A stretch of 64,000 bases of DNA from Syntrophorhabdaceae bacterium (GCA_028698615.1 JAQVWF010000002.1:62001-126000), one strand, 5' to 3'; counted from the first letter of the stretch, positions 32,893-42,787 are shown. Notes: generated by a model not told the origin, from the sequence alone. Program-made: numbers and translations.

Positions 32893-33828
32893 TCACTTCT
32901 TCCTACCGTGTTTCTTCATGGCGTTTTCGAGGTCATCGAGGAAGATGTCCCGCAGTTCCTTTGGCTCGACGACCTCGACGTGGGGTATCCACTGGTAGAC
33001 CCAGTTCCGGATGCCCAGGATGCCGTTGACCCTGAAAGTCACCTCGACGCGGCCGTTGGCCAGTTCACGCTGCTTCTGGCTTGTATGCCAGATCTTTCTC
33101 AGGATGAGCGGTTTGTAGACCTCATCGAATCTCAGTATCACATCGACGGGATCGCCGTCTATGAAAGCGCCGAAGGCTCCGGAGAGTTCCGCTTCCGGTT
33201 CAAGGTCGGGCGGAAGAAAATGCCTGTCCAGGATGGACAGTGACTCTATGCGGTCAAGGGCAAAGGTTCTTGCCGCTTTGTCGCCGTGGTAGTACCCCCT
33301 GAAGTACCAGATGCCGTTCTGAAAGAAGAGATAGTGGGGATCGACGGTGCCAGGCGTTGCCTTCTTTGCGGCGAAGGCCTTATAGGCCATTTCGATCCTC
33401 TGGTAGTTGATGATGGCCCGGTGGATGGGAGCGAGATACCGCTCCGTGCCGGCCGGGACCGTTTCGGGCGAGAGGACGATATGCTTCAGACCCGGCGAAT
33501 GTGCAACGGTAAGCTTTTTTTCGATGCTGCCGAGGCTTTTGTCCATTCCCGGGCCGAAATTGTCGAGCATCTTCCGGGCGAGAGAAAAAGCGAGGGTTTC
33601 CTCCACGGAAAGATTCGGTCTTTTCAGGGTGTATCCGCCGACGAAGGCATAGGTCTTGTTGTTGCGATCATAATCGATGGGGAAATTAGCAGTCTGCAGG
33701 GTGCTTATATATCTGTGCACCGTCCGCTTGCTTACCTCGAGCTCTTCCCGAAGCGAATCCGCCGTGACCTTTGCTCCGCTGTCAAGTTTGTTCAGAATGA
33801 TCAACAATGAATCGAATTTATAGGACAT
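32893..33828 (-). CDS. WYL-domain transcriptional regulator
   Basis: A 311-residue regulator of the YafY/PafC type: N-terminal winged helix (residues 5-60; ILNKLDSGAKVTADSLREEL EVSKRTVHRYI), then a WYL domain (about 140-215; YQRIEMAYKAF ... GTVDPHYLFFQNGIWYFRGY ... ARTFALDRIESLSIL) that may bind oligonucleotides or other ligands, and the WCX extension (DVILRFDEVYKPLI ... IRNWVYQWIPHVEVVEPKEL). No companion gene on its strand. TGACA-N6-TGTCA at about 33872-33887 upstream may be its own operator. Confidence 0.9.
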   Translation of the reverse strand: MSYKFDSLLIILNKLDSGAKVTADSLREELEVSKRTVHRYISTLQTANFPIDYDRNNKTYAFVGGYTLKRPNLSVEETLAFSLARKMLDNFGPGMDKSLGSIEKKLTVAHSPGLKHIVLSPETVPAGTERYLAPIHRAIINYQRIEMAYKAFAAKKATPGTVDPHYLFFQNGIWYFRGYYHGDKAARTFALDRIESLSILDRHFLPPDLEPEAELSGAFGAFIDGDPVDVILRFDEVYKPLILRKIWHTSQKQRELANGRVEVTFRVNGILGIRNWVYQWIPHVEVVEPKELRDIFLDDLENAMKKHGRKK

Positions 33829-34030
33829 GCATACCCCCTTATTCTTACATCCCGCTCTATCATAGCCGACTGACAGTCTAATGTCATCATCGAGGTATGC
33901 CGTGACGTAAAAAAGCTATGTTTCTGGATGTGGTGCCTGTCAAATGGCATGGGATCGACATTGTTCTAAACATTATTGTTGAAATGTGGGTAGAATAAAG
34001 AGAAAAAGGATTGGGAGGAGCGGATAATCT

Positions 34031-34504
34031 ATGGATGGACTCTTGCCAGGCTACAAAAAGTGTTTCTTCTGCGGCCCGGCCACCGGCGGTCTTGGTTTGG
34101 AATTGCACTATGCCGACGGCAAGGCGGCGTGCGGATTCACGGCCAGCGACAAGTTTCAGGGCTATGACGGGATGCTTCATGGGGGCATCGTAACCGGGAT
34201 ACTTGACGAGGTTATGTGGTGGACCGTCTTTATGGGGGCAAGGCAGATGTGCGCAACGTCCAGGATCGAAGTGGAGTTCAAAAGACCGGTTGAGTGCGGA
34301 AAGGCGTACCACGCTTCAGGAAGCCTCCTCAAGAAGACCGGTAAAATTCACTACCTTTCCGGCGTCATCAAGGACGATAGCGGGAAAGTCTGCGCACGGG
34401 GCAACGCCTCTTTTCGTGAATGGAGATTCACGGTTGAGGAGCTGGCCAGGCACCTCGACTTCAGAGGTGTTTCTCCGGAAATACGAGCTCTTTTTCAATC
34501 ATAG
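34031..34504 (+). CDS. Hotdog-fold thioesterase (PaaI-like)
   Basis: A 157-residue single hotdog domain with FQGYDGMLHGGIVTGILDEV at about residues 42-61, the HGGxxxxxxDE pattern of acyl-CoA thioesterases. An N-terminal CFFCGP motif (residues 11-16) precedes it, as in several uncharacterised 4HBT proteins. It should hydrolyse an acyl-CoA, possibly aromatic. A strong GGGAGGAGCGG lies upstream of ATG 34031. It is followed by an intrinsic terminator and is thus monocistronic. Confidence 0.87.
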   Translation: MDGLLPGYKKCFFCGPATGGLGLELHYADGKAACGFTASDKFQGYDGMLHGGIVTGILDEVMWWTVFMGARQMCATSRIEVEFKRPVECGKAYHASGSLLKKTGKIHYLSGVIKDDSGKVCARGNASFREWRFTVEELARHLDFRGVSPEIRALFQS

Positions 34505-34507
34505 CGC

Positions 34508-34536
34508 ACGTCTGGGTGACCCCAGACGTTCTTTAT
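34508..34536 (+). terminator. Intrinsic terminator after the thioesterase gene
   Basis: ACGTCTGGG (34508-34516) and CCCAGACGT (34521-34529) form a perfect 9-bp stem with a TGAC loop, followed by TCTTTAT, three bases after the stop codon. Confidence 0.75.
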
Positions 34537-34553
34537 CAAGGAGGTTGACTGGT

Positions 34554-35054
34554 ATGAAGATTCGCACGCTGTTGTTGGTGGTGATCATTGCAGGAATTGC
34601 TGTTTTCGTCGCTCTCAACTGGAGTTCCTTCCTGATGCCGACAACTCTTTCTCTGGGGGTTGCCGTTGTTCAGGCGCCGCTCGGACTGGTCATGCTTGGG
34701 CTTTTGGTGTTCCTTGCGGTGTTTTTCCTTGTGTTCCTCGTCTATCTGCAGACGTCGTTTCTTCTGGAGGCCCGCCGCAACGCGAAGGAGTTACAGGAGA
34801 AACGGGAGCTTGCAGAGCAGGCCGAGACTTCGCGCTTGACTGAACTGCGAGGATTTCTGGATGGGGAGATGAAGAGACAGGTGGAACTGGATGCCCAGTC
34901 GAGGGCGGCCGTGCTCGCCAGGCTGGACCAACTCGACAATGATCTTCGCTCCGCGGTGGAACAGACGGGGAACACGCTTTCCGCATACATCGATGAACTG
35001 GAAGACCGGCTTGAGAGAGGGGGATTGGCGCCACAGCCGAAAGACCCCGGCTGA
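34554..35054 (+). CDS. LapA-like (DUF1049) membrane protein with coiled-coil tail
   Basis: A 166-residue inner-membrane protein. Two helices (residues 3-22 and 34-62) match lipopolysaccharide assembly protein A family (VFVALNWSSFLMPTTLSLGV between them). A long charged coiled coil follows (about 65-155; ARRNAKELQEKRELAEQAET ... LDQLDNDLRSAV). ATG 34554 has AAGGAGG about nine bases upstream, right after the terminator at 34508. Role probably in envelope organisation. Confidence 0.75.
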   Translation: MKIRTLLLVVIIAGIAVFVALNWSSFLMPTTLSLGVAVVQAPLGLVMLGLLVFLAVFFLVFLVYLQTSFLLEARRNAKELQEKRELAEQAETSRLTELRGFLDGEMKRQVELDAQSRAAVLARLDQLDNDLRSAVEQTGNTLSAYIDELEDRLERGGLAPQPKDPG

Positions 35055-35295
35055 TCGGATTGCCTGGCGCTTGATCTGCTACCTGTGTCCTGCGGCAGAG
35101 CATGGCTTTGAAGGGAACGGACCAGCGATACGGTACGTAATCCGGCCGTCCGATCCTGCCTTCCGTTAAGACGTGCGCATATCCGCTCCGGGCATCCGCC
35201 TGCGAGGCGGCGGTGCACATAAATCTTGACATGAGTGGTGTTGTGGGAGATGATTTTTATGCTTCGATTACGTATCTTAAATTCCGGTGGTGATG

Positions 35296-36177
35296 ATGAT
35301 CAAAGGAACAACCAAACTGCTGGGGGTCGTTGGCTACCCCATCGGCCATTCGCTCTCTCCCGTGATGCACAACGCGGCCATAGAGCATCTCAAGGCCGAC
35401 TATGTCTATGTTCCCTTTTCCGTGCGGCCTGAAGACCTGGCCGCGGCGCTTCGGGGATTCGAAGCCATGGGTGTGAAAGGTTTCAGCGTCACGATCCCCC
35501 ATAAACAGACCATCATGCCCTTGCTGACGGAGGTCGCTCCCGAGGCGAGGCTCGCGGGTGCCGTGAATGCCGTCTGGCGAACGCAGAGCGGCTGGAAGGG
35601 TACCAATTACGATTCTTTCGGCTTTGTTGCACCCTTGAAAGCAATGGACCGGGATTGGAAGGCCGTCACCCCCGTAATATTGGGAATTGGAGGGGCGGCC
35701 AGATCCGTGGTTGTGGGCTGCCATTCCCTGGGGTGTCCCGAGGTCCACGTTCTTGGGCGAAATCCGGACAAGCTGGCCGCTTTCGCGGAGAGCTGGCGGA
35801 ACACACCCGTTCAACAAGTTCTAAGGGTGCATTCATGGGATGAGCTGGAGGGGATGATACCCCGGGCAGGGCTCATCATCAATGCCACTCCCATGGGTAT
35901 GCATCCCAAGGTTGATCAGATGCCGGTCTCCGAAGAAATGATCGGGAAGATCCTTCCCGGGACCATCGTCTACGATCTGATCTATGCCCCCAGACCCACC
36001 CTGTTCCTGGACAAAGCCAAACGCAATGGGGCAATCATCGTCGATGGCCTGGAGATGCTGGTTCAACAGGGAGCAAAGGCCCTGGAGATATGGTTGGATC
36101 AGGCTGTGCCTATCGATATCATGCGGGAGGCGTTATTGGGACAGTCGACGCCTGGTGCCGGAGGCAGGGGCAGTTGA
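35296..36177 (+). CDS. aroE: Shikimate dehydrogenase
   Basis: NADP-dependent reduction of 3-dehydroshikimate in aromatic amino acid synthesis. Shikimate-binding GYPIGHSLSPVMHNAAIE is near residues 13-30, the catalytic Lys is in SVTIPHKQTIMP, the nucleotide site is ILGIGGAARSVVVG, and INATPMGMHP follows. Length 293 is normal. Start ATG 35296 has GGTGG five bases upstream; GTG 35287 and ATG 35293 are also in frame. The gap 35055-35295 has a TTGACA at 35229 but a weak -10 and nothing else. Confidence 0.95.
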   Translation: MIKGTTKLLGVVGYPIGHSLSPVMHNAAIEHLKADYVYVPFSVRPEDLAAALRGFEAMGVKGFSVTIPHKQTIMPLLTEVAPEARLAGAVNAVWRTQSGWKGTNYDSFGFVAPLKAMDRDWKAVTPVILGIGGAARSVVVGCHSLGCPEVHVLGRNPDKLAAFAESWRNTPVQQVLRVHSWDELEGMIPRAGLIINATPMGMHPKVDQMPVSEEMIGKILPGTIVYDLIYAPRPTLFLDKAKRNGAIIVDGLEMLVQQGAKALEIWLDQAVPIDIMREALLGQSTPGAGGRGS

Positions 36178-36243
36178 CATGCGAGAGCTGAACAAGCCGG
36201 AGACGACGATCTCCCGGCCGGGAGAATTCTGCCGTTTTCCCCC

Positions 36244-37437
36244 TCAGTGGAACCGGTACAGATGCTCCCGCGTCATGGGGAGGGAGTTGTTCAGGCCGTT
36301 GGTGAACAATATCTGGTAGAGACGTATATTTCCCCATCGGAAAGCCGCGGCGCTGCCGTTGAGAAAAAGGCGCCACATGCGCACGAGTCGTGCATCGAAC
36401 ATCTCTTCGACCTTGTCCGCGTTTGCGTCGAAACGCTTGCGCCATTCGTCCAAGGTCGAGGCGTAATGGAGACGAAGGTTCTCGATATCGACGGGAACCA
36501 GCTCCTCCTTGCCCATGATCCGGATCACGTGGTCAAGCACGGGGATATGGGCTCCGGGGAAGATATACCGCATTGTCCACGGGTCGCCGGCTGCATTTCG
36601 CTCCTTTCCCACGGTATGTATGAGGCCGATGCCTTCTGGCTTCAAAAGTGATCTCGTTCTTTCCATGAACTTCTGGATAAATCCTTTTCCCACATGCTCG
36701 AACATGCCGATGGAGACCAGTTTGTCAAATTGGCCCTTCAGGTTCCGGTAGTCCTGGCGGAGAATGGTGACGGCCTTTCCCAGGCCTTCCTGCGTGACCC
36801 TTCTCTCGGCGTATTCGGCTTGTTTCGGCGAGAGGGTGCACCCCAGGCCTTTCACGCCATAATGACGGGCGGCGTAAAGGAGCATTCCGCCCCATCCGCA
36901 TCCTATATCTACGAGCGTCTCGCCCTCCTTGAGTTGAAGCTTCCGGCATATATGCTCGTATTTCTGTTCCTGCGCCTTTTCAAGAGTGTCAGTCCCGTTC
37001 CTGAAATAGGCACAGGAATATGTCATACTCTTGTCGAGGTAGTGGCTGTAAAAGTCGTTGCCCAGATCATAGTGGTGTGAGATATTCCCCGGAGATCTCT
37101 TCACCGTGTTGAGAGATAAGATATGCCGCCAGAGAATGGAAGCTCTGGTCCGTGCCGGGAGCTTTATGTCCTGAAAACGGGGGTCAATGCCCATGCGAAC
37201 AAGTTGCTGGAAATCGCCCTGAACATCGATGTTGCCATCGACATACTCTTCGCTGAAACCCATGGATCCCCTGCTGAAGATGCGTTTTGCGGCGGCCTTG
37301 GTCTTGAATGCAAGGATGAAAGCAGGCGGGTTGGTGCCAAATCGTTCTGTCTGGCCATCCCAAAAACACACCTCAAAGGGAATATCGGGCGACCTGGAGC
37401 TCAACTGCACAAGGAGTTTCTCGATAGCTTTTTTCAT
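36244..37437 (-). CDS. cfa: Cyclopropane-fatty-acyl-phospholipid synthase
   Basis: Methylates unsaturated membrane lipid chains with S-adenosylmethionine to form cyclopropane rings. The 397-residue protein has the N-terminal lipid-binding region (SMGFSEEYVDGNIDVQGDF), HHYDLGNDFYSHYLDKSMTY at about 127-146, SAM-binding VDIGCGWGGMLLYAA, and EHVGKGFIQKFMERT. The active-site region RYIFPGAHIP is present. No neighbour on its strand. It overlaps nothing; aroE is convergent at 36177. Confidence 0.95.
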   Translation of the reverse strand: MKKAIEKLLVQLSSRSPDIPFEVCFWDGQTERFGTNPPAFILAFKTKAAAKRIFSRGSMGFSEEYVDGNIDVQGDFQQLVRMGIDPRFQDIKLPARTRASILWRHILSLNTVKRSPGNISHHYDLGNDFYSHYLDKSMTYSCAYFRNGTDTLEKAQEQKYEHICRKLQLKEGETLVDIGCGWGGMLLYAARHYGVKGLGCTLSPKQAEYAERRVTQEGLGKAVTILRQDYRNLKGQFDKLVSIGMFEHVGKGFIQKFMERTRSLLKPEGIGLIHTVGKERNAAGDPWTMRYIFPGAHIPVLDHVIRIMGKEELVPVDIENLRLHYASTLDEWRKRFDANADKVEEMFDARLVRMWRLFLNGSAAAFRWGNIRLYQILFTNGLNNSLPMTREHLYRFH

Positions 37438-37708
37438 ACCTGTCCCCTGTGAACCATCGCTGGTGTTTTGGCCTCAAGTGAAGGTGCAAACGGTCGGTAC
37501 ATTTATTGTCCATCTTCCCGGGGCAGAATGTCAAGAGGGGCAACCGTAAAACTGTAAAACCATTTCAGATAGTCGATCCTTCGTCGGACCACAATGAGAA
37601 TATTCCTTGTAAATTATCTTCCATTGAAGGAAAATGGAAATCGGAATGTTGCGGACGGAGTCGAGAACATCGTCTTGATGATCGCACAAAATGTGAGGAG
37701 GAGATAAG

Positions 37709-37948
37709 ATGATGTCGCACCTTCGAAGGGGAAAAAAGAAATGGATATTGCCGGCCATCGTCGTGATGGCTGGTATGGGAGGCTGCATCGTAAGCTATGA
37801 AAAACCCGGCATGACCTCTGCCCAGTGGGCCAGAGACAAGGCATACTGCGAGCAGGTTGCAGAGAAGGAGTATGCCCGCAAAGGCACCCGGGTTTGTGAC
37901 GAGGTCGATGCCTGCCTGATAGCCAAGGGCTGGAAGAGAAGCCAGTAG
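37709..37948 (+). CDS. Small lipoprotein
   Basis: A 79-residue protein with a signal sequence and lipobox GMGGC (Cys26), followed by about 53 polar residues that include two more Cys (VCDEVDACLIAKGW), likely a disulphide hairpin. AGGAGGAGA lies seven bases upstream of ATG 37709. No family recognised. The 37438-37708 gap upstream shows nothing definite. Confidence 0.75.
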   Translation: MMSHLRRGKKKWILPAIVVMAGMGGCIVSYEKPGMTSAQWARDKAYCEQVAEKEYARKGTRVCDEVDACLIAKGWKRSQ

Positions 37949-38067
37949 GGCAAAGCATTCTCGAGCCGCGGAACAACGGTATCGCCGGCACTTTCTTTCC
38001 CGGGAAGGACACCGCTGTTGCTCATCCGTCGGTGACTTCCATTCTCATGCGGCGAAGGGAAAGTATC

Positions 38068-38748
38068 ATGGAGATAACCGATAAAGAACTGAAGACGATC
38101 CTGCGTCGACACCGGAAATGGCTCGATGGCGAGGATGGCGGCATGTGCGCCAACCTCTCGGGTGCTGACCTCTCGGGCGCCAGCCTTGCAGGAGCGAACC
38201 TGTCACATGCCGTCCTCACCGGCGCCGTCCTCACCGGCGCCAGCCTTGTCAGGGCCAATCTATCCGGGGTTGACCTCTCCCACGCCAATCTCACCGATGC
38301 CGATCTGTCGCGGGCCAATTTCTACCGGGCCACCCTCTCTCACGCCGACCTCACCGGCGCCATACTCTCTCGTTCCAACCTCTCCGGCACGGACGTCTCC
38401 CGCGCCAACCTTTCCCGTGCAAGACTCACCGGTTCCAACCTCTCCCGCGCCGACCTCACCGGCGCCGACCTCAACGAAGCGGACCTCACCGGTACCGACA
38501 TGGAGCGTGCCGACCTCGCCCTTGCCGACCTCTCCCGCGCCGACCTCACCGGCGCCAGCCTTTCCTTTGCGGATCTTTCATACGCCGACCTCACCCGCGC
38601 CAACCTCACCCGTGTAAACCTCGCCGGCGTGGACATCTCCCGCGCCAATCTTTCATACGCCAATCTGGCAGGCGCCAACCTCACCCGTGCCGACCTCAAC
38701 GAGGCCGACCTCACCGGCGCTACCTGGACAGACGGAACAAAGAAATAG
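38068..38748 (+). CDS. Cytoplasmic pentapeptide-repeat protein
   Basis: A 226-residue protein with a short N-terminal helix (MEITDKELKTILRRHRKWLD) and about 37 tandem A(D/N)LS(G/R) pentapeptides from residue 29 to 217, enough for nine full turns of a right-handed beta helix. No signal peptide. The length and regularity resemble MfpA/Qnr-like DNA mimics, but there is no evidence for gyrase binding. AAGGGAA lies eight bases upstream of ATG 38068; a GTG at 38032 is in frame. The gene is rich in C, and its frame +1 is open over most of its length because of the repeat. Confidence 0.87.
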   Translation: MEITDKELKTILRRHRKWLDGEDGGMCANLSGADLSGASLAGANLSHAVLTGAVLTGASLVRANLSGVDLSHANLTDADLSRANFYRATLSHADLTGAILSRSNLSGTDVSRANLSRARLTGSNLSRADLTGADLNEADLTGTDMERADLALADLSRADLTGASLSFADLSYADLTRANLTRVNLAGVDISRANLSYANLAGANLTRADLNEADLTGATWTDGTKK

Positions 38749-38941
38749 AAAGCCCCCCATAAACAGCAGGTTCGTCCCTAAATTAGCCAACCTGGAGACA
38801 TAACTATTTCAGGGCGAGGTCTGCCGCGATAAAAATTCCCGTTGTTAAGAACAGGATTCCATCGGAAGGGGCGGCTGCGGATCACTATCCGTGTCCGACC
38901 AGGTGGGATCCCGCAAGAAACTCAAGAAGGGGGTAGTGCTC

Positions 38942-41900
38942 ATGAACCAGCGAAAAAATCGATTCTTCATCACCTATTTCTTGACTTCTCTTTTTGTTTT
39001 CCTGCTGTTATTCCCGGCGCTCTCCAGGACCGCATCCGGCAAAGAGACCGTGGACCCGTATCATCTGTGGCACCTGTTTACGGGGTCGGCCAGGACGGGA
39101 GGGGAGCATCTTAGTGCCGTTGCGGTCGATGACGATGGGAACATCTTCATCGCGGCGGAAGGCCTCAAGTGGAGTGGGTTCCAGGAGACCGATCCGAATT
39201 ACGGCAGTCCCGGCCAGCCGCTGCACTGGCATTCGGGCAACGCCGACAACAACAAGGACATCCTGGTGGTCAAGTTTGGCCCCGACGGCGAATTCAAGTG
39301 GTACACCTACTACGGAGGATTCGAAGAGGACACTGTCAGGGGCATGACCATAGTCGATGGCAGGCTCTATATCACGGGCACAAGCAGGGACAACTGGGGC
39401 GGGCCCAACAATGAGTCAGCGGTAAATCAGCATTCCAGAGCGATAGTGTATTACGTGAGGGATGGTGTCGGGGGTGGATACGGTCATGACTATAAGTATT
39501 ATTCTGGCGACATCTACGCCCTCGCCCTTAATGCTGATAGCGGTGGGTACCTGTGGCACACGTTCCATGGGGAATCCAAGTGGAATGAAGAGGTTTACGG
39601 CATTGCCGCCGATAAAGAACGCGTGTTCCTGGTTGGAAAGGCCGATGCCGAGTTCTTCGGATGCTGGCCCAAAATGTCAGGAAGCGAGTTAACCCAGTAT
39701 GTTACAGAAGACGACATGGAAAGGGTCGAGAGGCTCTGCCAACCGACGCGGGCCTACCAGGGCGGAAACGATGCATGGGCCATGACGCTCAGAGCAAGTG
39801 ACGGAGGATGGGTCAAACACACCTTTCTCGGCAGCAGCGCCTCGGACGACTGGGGCGAAGCCATCGCCATCGACAAGGAAGGCTTTCCGGTTGTTGTCGG
39901 TTCCAGTAGTAAGCAGTGGAACTACGACGACCATGTTCATTACAACGCTTCTCCCCGTAATTCCCATTCCGGCGGTTTCGATATGTTCGTTGCCCGCCTC
40001 GCCAGAAATGATCTTGAGTACCACTGGCATTCCTTCTTCGGCGGGACAGACGACGACTGGGCCACGGCGGTAGCGGTGGATGATAACAATAAATACTATC
40101 TCGCAGGATACAGCCAATCTAACTGGCCGGTGCACGATAACTGTCCGGTAGTTGACCATACTGTACCCGTTCCGGACTACGACTTTGTCGTCATGAAAAC
40201 GGACAACGAAGGCCGCTACACATGGCACACCTTCCGCGGCGGAGAGGGTACGGAGGATGTTCCCCACGCAATGTCTCTGAGCAGCGATGGTACTACGGTG
40301 TACGTGGCGGGAGAGGCCCGTGGTCCCTGGAGGAAATACAAATACGGCGACGGGAATCCCATTCATGGTTTCTCCGGTGACGTGGGCATTACCGACATGG
40401 CGATCCTCGGCCTTGACGCGAGCAGTGGCAGGAGCAGGTGGTACACCTTCTGGGGCGGTCTGGGTGCAGACAGGGCCTATTCCGTGGCGACAGATCCGAC
40501 AACAGGTGGTATCGTTGTCGGGGGCACCACTGATGTGTCGTGGAGGGGCGACAACAATGAAGAATCGAAATACACCTTCCCTAACAATGGCGATGCCGTT
40601 CTCAATCCCAACTTCGCCGTCCTGAAGCTGCGCAATTACAAGTTTGCCATCAACGCATCGGTTTCTGGAGGAAATGGCACCATCACACCGGCCGGCAAAA
40701 CCCTGGTGAAGCCCGGTGCGGATCAGACATTCACCTTCACGCCTAATCTGGGCTACGGTATTGCTCAGGTGATACTGGACGACAAGGCCCAGGATTGGTC
40801 AACAGACACCTACACTATCCCAAAAGTGGCTAGCGACCATACCATTAAGGTTGTTTTCAAGAGAAAGGATTACACGATCACGAGCAGCGCGGGCACGGGC
40901 GGCACCATCAACCCCGCCGGCAACCAGACCGTAGGCCGAGGCAGCAGCCGGCAGTTCACCGTGACGGCGAGTGAAGGCTATGTCATCGACACCCTGACAG
41001 TGGTCAAGGGCACAACGACAGAAACCATAAAGGCGGCAGCAGACCAAACATCATACGCGTACACCTTCACGAACGTGACGGCGAACGGTTCAATCACCGC
41101 TACCTTCAAGACGAAGACTTACACGATCACGAGCAGCGCGGGCACGGGCGGCACCATCAACCCCGCCGGCAACCAGATCGTAGGCCGAGGAGGCAACAGC
41201 CAGAAGTTCACGGTGACGGCCGGTGACGGTTACGTCATCGACACCCTGACAGTGGTCAAGGGCACAACGACAGAAACCATAAAGGCGGCAGCAGACAAGG
41301 CATCATACACGTACCGCTTCATAGACGTGACGGCGGACGGCTCCATCACCGCCAAATTCAAGCAATTCCACACCATCACGGCCACGGAGGGTAATGGCGG
41401 TAGCATGAGCCCCGAAGGGGACCAGATTGTGGGGAACGGCAAGAATATCACGTTTACCATAACGGCCGATGTCACCAACGGTTATGTGATTGACACACTA
41501 GCCGTGGACGGAAACACTGTGACTGCGGCATCGGGCCAGAGTACGTATTCCTATCCCTTCACGAACGTGACACAGAATCACGCTATCAGCGTTACCTTCA
41601 AGAAACCACAGCACATCACTATTGCGGTCTCGGCAGGCCAGAACGGTACGATAAGCCCCGGGACGTCGCAGATGGAGCGGGACACCACGAAGACCTTCAC
41701 GATAGCTGCCTCCGACGGTTATGGCATTGACACCTTGACGGTGGACGGAAACGTCGTGGCCGGAGCGTCGGGAAGGAGCACATACACATATACCTTCGCG
41801 AAAGTAACTGAGGATCACACGATCAGCGCCACCTTCAAGGAGCAATCGATATTCACCATAAAAACCTGGCTGAGCACGGGTGGTACTATCAGTCCCAGGG

Positions 41901-42787
41901 AGAACACGACAGTCACTAAGGGCGGAAGCCAGTTATATACCATAGAAGCTGGTACCGGCTACGTGATAGCCAAACTAACAGTGGTCAAGGGCACAATCAG
42001 TGAAACCATAACGGCGGCAGCAGACCAAACATCATACGCGTACACCTTCACGAACGTGCAGGCGGACGGTTCAATCACCGTCAGCTTCAAGTCCACGGCG
42101 ACCACCTACACGATCGACGCCTCCGCGGGCTCAAACGGCACCATCAGCCCCTCGGGTTCCGTATCGGTCACATCCGGCGGAAGCCAGACGTTTACCATAT
42201 CAGCCCTTGATGGCTATGAGGTTGAGAACGTCCTGGTGGACAACCAGTCCCAGGGCGCAATAACGACCTACACCTTCACGAATGTGACGGCCAACCACAC
42301 GATCACCGTCACCTTCAAGCAGAAACCGGCGACCACCTACACGATCGACGCCTCCGCGGGCTCAAACGGCACCATCAGCCCCTCGGGTTCCGTATCGGTC
42401 ACATCCGGCGGAAGCCAGACGTTCACCATATCAGCCTCTAACGGTTATGAGGTCGCGGACGTCCTGGTGGACGGCCAGTCCCAGGGCGCAACAGCGACCT
42501 ATACCTTCACGAACGTGACCGCCAATCATACGATCAGCGTCACCTTCAAGAAGCCGGCCACAAAGTATACCATCACGGCAAGCGCCGAAGCAGGCGGCAC
42601 CATCAGCCCAGATGGTGTCACTGAAGTCGACGCCCACGGAAGCCAGACATACACAATTTCGCCCGAGCTAGGTAAGGTGATAGACGCGGTGTGGGTGGAC
42701 GGAGAAATGGAAGAGAATCCCGATGAATCCTATACGTTCAATGATGTGACAGCGAATCACACGATCAGGGCTACTTTTAAAAACTGA
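38942..42787 (+). CDS. Large secreted repeat protein: SBBP-like propeller plus InlB-type repeats
   Basis: A 1281-residue exported protein with a signal peptide (residues 1-35). Residues about 40-565 hold beta-propeller-like SBBP repeats (VAVDDDGNIFIAAEG, WHSFFGGTDDDWATAVAVDDNNKYYLAGYSQSN, GGLGADRAYSVATDPTTGGIVVGG). Residues about 575-1281 are nine divergent InlB B-repeats of 75-83 residues, each YTIT(A)SAGxGGTISPxG ... TVTASxGYVIDTLTVDG ... YTFTNVTANHTISVTFK. No C-terminal anchor or sorting signal, so release or re-association at the surface is likely. Strong AAGGGGGTAG before ATG 38942. It precedes an autotransporter and a type II secretion operon, which may export it. Confidence 0.86.
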   Translation: MNQRKNRFFITYFLTSLFVFLLLFPALSRTASGKETVDPYHLWHLFTGSARTGGEHLSAVAVDDDGNIFIAAEGLKWSGFQETDPNYGSPGQPLHWHSGNADNNKDILVVKFGPDGEFKWYTYYGGFEEDTVRGMTIVDGRLYITGTSRDNWGGPNNESAVNQHSRAIVYYVRDGVGGGYGHDYKYYSGDIYALALNADSGGYLWHTFHGESKWNEEVYGIAADKERVFLVGKADAEFFGCWPKMSGSELTQYVTEDDMERVERLCQPTRAYQGGNDAWAMTLRASDGGWVKHTFLGSSASDDWGEAIAIDKEGFPVVVGSSSKQWNYDDHVHYNASPRNSHSGGFDMFVARLARNDLEYHWHSFFGGTDDDWATAVAVDDNNKYYLAGYSQSNWPVHDNCPVVDHTVPVPDYDFVVMKTDNEGRYTWHTFRGGEGTEDVPHAMSLSSDGTTVYVAGEARGPWRKYKYGDGNPIHGFSGDVGITDMAILGLDASSGRSRWYTFWGGLGADRAYSVATDPTTGGIVVGGTTDVSWRGDNNEESKYTFPNNGDAVLNPNFAVLKLRNYKFAINASVSGGNGTITPAGKTLVKPGADQTFTFTPNLGYGIAQVILDDKAQDWSTDTYTIPKVASDHTIKVVFKRKDYTITSSAGTGGTINPAGNQTVGRGSSRQFTVTASEGYVIDTLTVVKGTTTETIKAAADQTSYAYTFTNVTANGSITATFKTKTYTITSSAGTGGTINPAGNQIVGRGGNSQKFTVTAGDGYVIDTLTVVKGTTTETIKAAADKASYTYRFIDVTADGSITAKFKQFHTITATEGNGGSMSPEGDQIVGNGKNITFTITADVTNGYVIDTLAVDGNTVTAASGQSTYSYPFTNVTQNHAISVTFKKPQHITIAVSAGQNGTISPGTSQMERDTTKTFTIAASDGYGIDTLTVDGNVVAGASGRSTYTYTFAKVTEDHTISATFKEQSIFTIKTWLSTGGTISPRENTTVTKGGSQLYTIEAGTGYVIAKLTVVKGTISETITAAADQTSYAYTFTNVQADGSITVSFKSTATTYTIDASAGSNGTISPSGSVSVTSGGSQTFTISALDGYEVENVLVDNQSQGAITTYTFTNVTANHTITVTFKQKPATTYTIDASAGSNGTISPSGSVSVTSGGSQTFTISASNGYEVADVLVDGQSQGATATYTFTNVTANHTISVTFKKPATKYTITASAEAGGTISPDGVTEVDAHGSQTYTISPELGKVIDAVWVDGEMEENPDESYTFNDVTANHTIRATFKN
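40871..41368 (+). repeat. Tandem near-identical 249-bp DNA repeat (two units)
   Basis: Units start at 40871 and 41120, 249 bases (83 codons) apart, within the surface protein gene. The first 57 bases are identical except one, as is most of the TVVKGTTTETIKAAAD segment, so the copies are recent and prone to recombination. Confidence 0.85.
42107..42567 (+). repeat. Tandem near-identical 231-bp DNA repeat (two units)
   Basis: Units start at 42107 and 42338, 231 bases (77 codons) apart. Roughly the first 90 bases are almost perfectly identical. This is a second, independent recent duplication in the same gene. Confidence 0.85.

Noticed and set aside
38126-38617. Second open frame inside the pentapeptide gene (Pro/Ala/Thr-rich)
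   Set aside because: It follows from the 15-bp repeat unit read one base out of frame and has no start context.
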